Assembly: GCA_963932145.1 (NCBI GenBank)
Contig: OZ010587.1
Coordinates: forward strand, 111,335,307 to 111,399,306
Origin: Acanthosepion lycidas
Taxonomy: Eukaryota > Mollusca > Cephalopoda > Sepiida > Sepiidae
Reading direction: 5' to 3'
Length of the DNA stretch: 64,000 bases
Shown: in pieces, positions 57,843-64,000 of the stretch
How positions within the stretch are numbered: position 1 is the stretch's first letter
Layout: the number at the start of each line of letters is the position of its first letter
The notes under the pieces: generated by a model
What the model saw: the letters and a program-made list of their open reading frames with translations, nothing else
Databases searched by the model: none
Told to the model about the DNA's origin: nothing
Translations under genes and position numbers: made by a program

Positions 57843-59150
57843 GTTTGTGTGTTTGGACAGCAATCCCACTTTTATACAAATTTTACTAAAGACGACTGAC
57901 AATGTACTGCAATTTTTCTTGTGTTTATACAAGTGCTTTCTTTTCTGGGTGCAAAATGTGCAAAAACTATCCATAAATTCTACATATCTGAGTGCTTTTG
58001 GCTATTCTTTTAACCATTATCAAGGGTAATTTTTATTTTTTATTTTTAACTGAATGTGTTCATTTTTTTATATGTGTCTGAAGTTATAGGAAAGTCAGTC
58101 AATACATTGTGTTTGTATTCATAGTTTAATGTTATTGAGTGTTTGCTTTTCCTTTTTTATTATTAGGGTTTCCATTATTTTTAATCTGTTTTTACATATG
58201 GATGAGGCTATTATGCTTGTATTTTCTATTAGTATGTTTCAAATGAGTCTTAATTGAGCTGTGGTTAGGTAAGTGTAACATGAGTCATTTAGATAGGTAT
58301 TTAATAGTATGACCAATATAATTATGAGTTTGGTTTGATCAGGAACACAGTTCCTTAAAGGGCATTTGAACTTGTAAATAATATTGGTTCTCTATAGTTT
58401 TGATTTTGCATGTGTGTTGTTATTTTTGATGATAAGTTTAGCTGTTTTAGATTTTTTGTAATAGATAATTTAATTTTCTTATTTGCGTCGACTGGGGTTG
58501 TGTATTTCTTTATGATATCTCTAAGAGAAAATTTGTCTTGGTTACAGTTAACATTCATTTGGCTTTTGTAGATGATATTAATGTCATTCATTTGGCTTTT
58601 GTAGATGATATTAATGTCATTCAAATGTCATTTTTTTTATCTGTATGTTCAGTATCGCTATTAGTTACTTTAGAAAGAAATAGCCTGGTGGTCGATGATG
58701 TAGTTAGAAAAACCATTGTTAACTAGCATCTGTTTTGCATTATTGAGTTCTTTAAGGAAAAGGGGACGAGAGGATGAATTCTTGTGTGCTCTCTTTAGGA
58801 AATCTTTTATAACTACTATTTTATATCTAAATGAGAATTCACTCTTAAAATTAAGGTGATAAGAGTTTCTGCTAGTAGGTTTTTTGTATAATGAAGTGGT
58901 GAATGTGTTATTACTGAATTCTAAGAGTATGTCTAAGAATAGGAGTTTATTCTTTTGACTAAGTTCATAGGTATAGTTAAGGATAGTTTTTTTTGCAAAT
59001 GTAGTTTGAAGACAGTTTTAAACAATTTGTGTCTTGGAAAGCAAACACTTGTACAAACACAATAAAAATGAAATAAAATGCTTAATCACAGTGCCTTGTC
59101 AGTCATCTTAACAAAACAAAAAAAGGACTGCTACCCAAATACACAAAATA
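57842..59150 (-). mobile_element. Penelope-like element, family 1, reverse, broken
   Basis: The coding piece lies on the minus strand (DKFSLRDIIKKYTTPVDANK near 58530) and matches the corresponding part of the 55531 copy. It has the same inverted terminal repeats (57880-58030 and 59030-59140), again with (TA)n at both ends. A 33-bp unit is duplicated in tandem at 58557-58622. Broken in several places. Confidence 0.75.
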
Positions 59151-59214
59151 TATATATATATATATATATATATCCGATGCAATGAGAACGAAAGTAATAT
59201 ACAATGCAATCTTC

Positions 59215-59356
59215 AGGTGCTGAGTATAGACTGATTGTTACACAATTTAAATTTTAAAAAATATATTTGGTTATTGCAATGTTGGCACAGTTATATATTA
59301 TAATGTGATTACAGTTTTTTAATTTAAAAATAGTATTTGGCATTTAAAATGTGATT

Positions 59357-59412
<56 letters not shown>

Positions 59413-60953
59413 TAAAAACATTTTTATTTTAAAGTTGTGAATATTAATTTTTTATTGTTACATTAAAGGGTGATTACTTGTTCTTTTTTATATAAAAAAC
59501 ACAAAAAACAAACCATAATTTACATTAAAAATAAATCGTAATTTATATTAAAATTAATCTAAGTCAATGTATTAAGCAGATATTTTTTTTTTACTACATG
59601 TAAACATCAATTCATTTCTCTTGTTTAATAAGCTAGTTTTATTTAAGTCTTTTAAGATAACTAATTTTTCAACAGGGCATGAGGTACATTTCCATTTGGC
59701 TCTTGCTATAATATCCCAGGTGATAAAAGGTGAACTACCATTATTCTTTAAGTGCCTGAAATATTTGGAGAGAGCAGCGTTTTTTTTTGTTTTTTATATT
59801 ACCTAAAGTCATTTGATGATTGTAGAAACAAAATTTCCAAGCATTTTCAGTGGAACCAAAATAAAATTTAACATCATTATAGGAATGTATGCTAGCTTGG
59901 TATACACTATTATCATTCGTACATTGACCGTTTAAGGGACAGATCATATTTTTATGGCAGCTGCATTAGGAATATTTACGCTGTTTTGTTGGAAATATGT
60001 TTGTTTTATATAATGTTGTTATGCTAGGATATAGATTTGTTTATGTTATTAACACAGCTATAGATGATCTTAACATTGTTTTTGTTAAAAATCTTTTTTA
60101 GTGTTGGTGAATGGTTAAAGTGCTTATGGATTGAATTTAGGAAAATTCTTCCGATATTAGTTTGAACATTACGATTAAAAGATGAATTAAACCATATGAT
60201 GTTATGTTTACGGTGTTTCTGTTCATTTTTACCTTTGTTTTTTTCTAAATACTTTAAATGTACTTTATGATTGCTTAGTTCTAAAGCCTTTATATATTTG
60301 ATTTTATTCTTATCAAATATTTATTTATTGATGGAGTTGTTAGGTAATCTAACTTGGGCTGATTTATGTAAATTATCTAGAATTTTGTGGTGATGGTTTG
60401 ATTCTTTACTGATATATCTGTTGTCATACAGATCTTTGCTATATGGTTTGTAATAACCATTATTCAAGTCTAAGGTCACATTGAGAAAGTTCATCAATTT
60501 AGCATTGGTGGTAGTGATAATATTTAGCTTGTGATCTTTAAGAAATTTTATCAGTTCCATTCTCAATCTATTTATATTTTATGGGCTTCTTTTACATAAG
60601 AGAATTACACCGTCATCTCTATAGAGTTTGGTGTTCTTAATGTCAAAAATAAATCTATGTCTCCATAATAAGATTCCAACTAATTTGCATTCTGGCAAAA
60701 AATTAATGTCCTATTAGCGACCGTGAAATAAATATCATAAAGCAGACACAGAAACCTATAATATTCTGTCATGTTTATCTGTGGACCAAAAAAAGTAACC
60801 CAGAATTTAATATTGCCATGGGAACATTTGATTCAGCAGAGACATGCAAATTTACATATTTGTAAATTCTTTTTTTCGTCTTTTGTGAAAAAGGACAAGT
60901 AATCTCCCTTTATGCTCAATAAAAAAAAATCAATATTCACCACTTTTTTTCTT

Positions 60954-60996
<43 letters not shown>

Positions 60997-61130
60997 AAAC
61001 CCGTTTATTTTAAATGCCAAATATATTTTTTTTAAATTAAAAAGCTGTATCCCTGCTATAATATATAACTATGCCAACATTGTGGTAACCAGATATTTTT
61101 ATTAAAATTTAAACTCTGTGTCATGCTATC
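59215..61130 (-). mobile_element. Penelope-like element, family 2, reverse, broken
   Basis: Minus-strand pieces read NFLNVTLDLNNGYYKPYSKD near 60485 (RT C-terminal region) and CPLNGQCTNDNSVYQASI followed by YFGSTENAWKF near 59930-59840 (GIY-YIG endonuclease with Cys pair). Different family from the two neighbouring copies. Inverted repeats 59220-59353 and 60995-61130, each separated from the body by (TA)n, bracket it. Several breaks. Confidence 0.78.
59359..59407. repeat. (TA)n between PLE terminal repeat and body
   Basis: TA units separate the left inverted repeat from the family 2 PLE body; the mirror tract is at 60957-60991. Other TA tracts at PLE edges are at 55491-55531, 56985-57015, 57458-57487 and 59149-59173. 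Confidence 0.95.
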
Positions 61131-61307
61131 GTGAGCAATATATATATAATCTTCAGCCTATAAATTCTATAAATTTAATTCAGAAGATTAAATAATAACT
61201 ATTGACTGTAGTTAATAAACTTCTTTATGACTTTTCTTTCCTTCTGTAAATTGTTAATCATAAAACCATGTCATTTTATTTATTTATTTTGCTTTCTATT
61301 GAATTAG

Positions 61308-61359
61308 TGCAAGAAAAACAATGCAATTTTGAGTCGTGCCCGGACATCACTTATGAAAG
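61308..61359 (+). CDS. Internal mini-exon, basic segment
   Basis: Fifty-two bases after TCTATTGAATTAG and before GTAAGG. It encodes CKKNNAILSRARTSLMK plus one base, phase 0 in and phase 1 out, linking the basic exon upstream to the helical exon downstream. The reading frame and splice sites both fit; size alone would not prove it. Confidence 0.7.
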
Positions 61360-62239
61360 GTAAGGACAGATGGACAGTTTCATGTTTCAGATAATCATTC
61401 ATTGAAATTGAGTTATATCAACAATGGATATGCACCTCTACTGATAAAGGGAACCACCGTAGCATCTTATTTCATTCATTACAATCGGAACAAAGAAAAT
61501 TTGATATTTCTTTCACTCTCTCTGTCTCTCTCACACATACACACCATTCTTGTTCAATAGACAAATAAGATATATCAAAATGTTTTTGACTAATTACTTT
61601 CATCCTTGACACATGTTTATTTTGCACAATAGTATGAAGATTATATTAACTTTCTACAAATTTTATTAACACTATTGGAAAAATTAAAAAAAAAAAAAGA
61701 AAGGAAATACAGATAGAGATTAACCTTTAGACTTCAGCAATGCCCCCCCACTCCCTGCTGATAAATTATTTCTGGAGATTTTGGGCAAATTACAGCATTT
61801 CTGAACTGCCCAAATCAGCAAATGGCCAGTACAAAGTTACTCATATATAAAACTTTATTCTATCTACATTGTAAACTGGTACTACAGATTTAACGTGTTA
61901 ATAACTAACAAATTGTTTTAGGTTATTTTAAAAATATATAAATACAAAATGTAGTTATATATCTGCTAATTGAATTTGGATGCATGTTTTTGAGTGGGTC
62001 AGGTGCTCACTGCAAGGCCTGTGCAATTGTTACTGTGTCTGGTAAGGGCCATGTCATTGTTATGGTGTTTGGTAGGAACGGTGTGATTGTTAATCATGTT
62101 CAGAAGGAACCGTACGATTGTTACAGTGTTTGGAAGTGGCCAGGTAATCATTATTATGTTTTGACCATTATTATCAACAAAATTTATGACTAAATTCTTT
62201 GTACTATTTAAACCTTTTTTTTTTTTTCTTTTTTGCCAG

Positions 62240-62370
62240 TTGCTGAACGGGAGTTTCAAACATATTGGAAATATCCAAGCACCCCTCCTAGTCAGGTATT
62301 ACAAAAACTTCTGCAGTCAAATCGAGAAGCTGAGTTGATTGTCGAAGTTGTTGCTATTCAGGCTGTGAAG
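62240..62370 (+). CDS. Internal exon, start of helical C-terminal region
   Basis: A long T-tract with TTTTGCCAG precedes it and GTAAAA follows. It encodes 43 residues: VAEREFQTYWKYPSTPPSQV, then LQKLLQSNREAELIVEVVAI and QAVK. It is the first clearly ordered, aliphatic segment of the protein: an aromatic-rich start and a leucine-rich helix. Phase 1 in, phase 0 out. Confidence 0.88.
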
Positions 62371-62775
62371 GTAAAAACATTATTTATATTTTGTTTCTCA
62401 GCATTTTTGCTCTCATAATTGCTGTTTTGTTTTCAATGTACAATGGCAAATTTCATGACCCATTTTGAGAAGGATTTAAATCTTACACTATCAATCTTGG
62501 ACTATTACTTCAGTAAACCTAATTCAAAACAATAAAACTATCCCAGAGAGTATACAGTAAAAATATGAAGAGAAAAACCGTCTTTTGAGACACCAATTTT
62601 TGCAAGTTCTAATCTGGCCCATACAGAATTTGACACTAAATAACCCAACATCGGTTGACATGTTGCAAAATCAACTTTAACGTATCAGTGTAATATATGA
62701 GGGATATTTTAAACGATTTCCTTATAATATTATCTCCTTTTTTTGGATGCATATTATCGTATTTATTGATGGGAG

Positions 62776-62985
62776 TCTGTATTTCAATTGAAAAAAATTA
62801 TTTCTTATGAAACATTAAAAATAGAATTTAAAAAAGTCTGCAAAATCATTTTAACATATCATAAAATCTACATAAATACCGAGGAACTCTTGAAAACAGA
62901 TTGTAAGCAAATTGTGAAAAATATTGGTTTGGCCCTTGGAAATGATGCTTATTTATACAGATATTTACCTATCTTGCTTTAGTCT
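62776..62985 (+). CDS. Probable last exon, helical C-terminus with stop
   Basis: An open frame in phase 0 follows GATGGGAG and runs 69 codons to TAG at 62983-62985. It encodes SVFQLKKIISYETLKIEFKK, continuing through TEELLKTDCKQIVKNIGLAL to YLPILL. The text is helical and flows from the previous exon (...VVAIQAVK). The polypyrimidine tract CTCCTTTTTTT lies about 40 bases upstream, so the acceptor is weaker than the others. An AATAAA lies about 160 bases past the stop. The alternative is that the C-terminus continues beyond the window and this is a chance open frame. Confidence 0.5.
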
Positions 62986-63145
62986 GGCACATGCCCACGT
63001 TTGTGGAGCACTCAGATGTAAAATCTCTTCACTGACAATACTCTAGTGAGGTGAATGTGCTAAAAAAAGTAGTTTCTAAAAATATAAAGATGGTTTATAT
63101 TTTTTTTAAAACACAACCAATTAGAATTTGTCTTCATTGTCATCA

Positions 63146-63151
63146 AATAAA
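63146..63151 (+). promoter_or_regulatory. Candidate polyadenylation signal AATAAA
   Basis: This is the first clear AATAAA downstream of the probable stop codon at 62983. In DNA this AT-rich the hexamer is common by chance, so it supports the last-exon call only mildly. Confidence 0.3.
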
Positions 63152-63257
63152 AGAAAGAAAAGTGATAATAACAACAAAAATTGCAATATGAGCTCTGGTA
63201 AAAAATGGTTGCTGAGACATTACGTTTATAATACCCAGAAATACACAGATGTCCTCA

Positions 63258-63592
63258 AGGACACATGACACAGTGGATAAAGGCATTGGTTAGATCCAGT
63301 GACAGGACCCAAAGAGGAGTGTGAGTTCAATACCCGGTTAAGGCAGTGGAGAACTTGGAGAGGGAAATTAACAGGAGATAACTGATAACTGACATCCATT
63401 AAACATGTAACTAGAACAGTCTACCCCAGTTAGTGAAATAAAGGGTTCAGTTCAACATTCCAACCACCTGAAGAAGGCCGGAGCGTTCAATGGCCGAAAC
63501 GTTGTGATAAACATGGTGACAAAGATGGGGACAATAGTTCGAATAATGTAAATAATGTACATAATGCCTCATCTCAGAAATATAGACAGATA
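63258..63592 (+). mobile_element. SINE family B: tRNA-Lys-like head with hammerhead-like body
   Basis: Head: ACACAGTGGATAAAGGCATT (A box) and GAGTTCAATACCCGG (B box). The body has CTACCCCAGTTAGTGAAATA, then at 63468 CTGAAGA, a GGCC/GGCC hairpin, GAAAC at 63496, and the run to ATAATGCCTCATCTCAGAAA. The CTGANGA / stem / GAAAC order is that of a hammerhead ribozyme core. Best full-length copy here; downstream of the host gene. Confidence 0.75.
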
Positions 63593-63619
63593 AGAAAGTT
63601 TAAGTTTTTATCATTCAAT

Positions 63620-63900
63620 CAAATTTTATGACACATTTGCATCCTGCAACCCCTAATGTTGCTAGCCTCTTGCTACTTCCATGTCAAGTGTTCAGATGAG
63701 CACTCCATTCCTTAGTTTCACTAGTTCAGACCCTCACAGCTAAGATGTACCTTGTCACATACATGTCATCAACTCCTCCGTATTTCCTTTATATTCCATT
63801 GGTAAAGAAGAAGTTTCATTTGGGCAGCTTCTTCCCCAGAACTGTCACTTTTTGGAACAGACTCTTACGCCTTTCAGGAGAAAATAAAAGTGGATGATGT
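63620..63900 (+). mobile_element. LINE C-terminal fragment
   Basis: KKKFHLGSFFPRTVTFWNRL (about 63805-63865) matches the 'FFPRT..LWN.LP' pattern near the end of many LINE reverse transcriptases. Different family from the copies at 16930. Confidence 0.5.
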
Positions 63901-64000
63901 GATATCAATTCTCAAAACAGTAGGATTCTTTATTCTTCCAAAAATTATAAACCAAATGAGAATGGCAAAGTCAATTTCTCTATAAACCGTATATCTGAAA

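Noticed and set aside
63258-63340. tRNA gene (A and B boxes present)
   Set aside because: No cloverleaf with acceptor stem; the same head occurs on other SINE copies.

Overview
This window looks like animal nuclear DNA, very AT-rich and packed with repeats. It has long introns, GT-AG splice junctions, dozens of (TA)n tracts, tRNA- and 5S-rRNA-derived SINEs, Penelope-like retroelements (PLEs) and small DNA transposons. The mix suggests a mollusc, most likely a coleoid cephalopod such as an octopus. That assignment is inference; nothing in the sequence names a species.

One host gene is well supported. It lies on the + strand, covers the right-hand 23 kb, and I can read nine consecutive exons: 39936-40018, 43029-43068, 45745-45825, 46832-46980, 48354-53686, 54886-55234, 61308-61359, 62240-62370 and probably a last exon 62776-62985. 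All phases agree, giving about 2141 codons before a stop. The 5' end was not found. The protein starts (as seen here) with a charged coiled-coil-like stretch, is dominated by a 5.3-kb exon coding a Ser/Asn/Lys/Glu-rich, probably disordered nuclear protein, and ends in a short helical region. It carries a thrice-repeated 'hydrophobic helix + SPLP/TP' motif. The architecture (coiled coil, one giant exon, SPLP motifs, total length) resembles ICE1, the scaffold of the little elongation complex for snRNA transcription, but I hold that identity only weakly.

Positions 1-39900 hold no exon I can defend. They contain: tRNA-derived SINEs, two of them fused to a 5S rRNA head; a second SINE family whose body folds like a hammerhead ribozyme; LINE 3' ends; MADE1-like mariner MITEs with TA target duplications; a hAT MITE; a 2-kb long-inverted-repeat element; and many palindromic pairs flanked by (TA)n that look like solitary inverted PLE terminal repeats. 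A TE-poor AT-rich island lies at about 3.0-7.35 kb.

The introns carry the same repeats. Notable are a non-autonomous piggyBac element with intact TTAA flanks (41455-42287) and a 6-kb intron (55235-61307) built almost wholly from three PLE copies of two families, each bounded by inverted repeats and (TA)n. The most interesting general signal is a recurrent CTGANGA / short hairpin / GAAA core, found both in the SINEs and in the PLE-like palindromes, with compensatory changes in a neighbouring stem.
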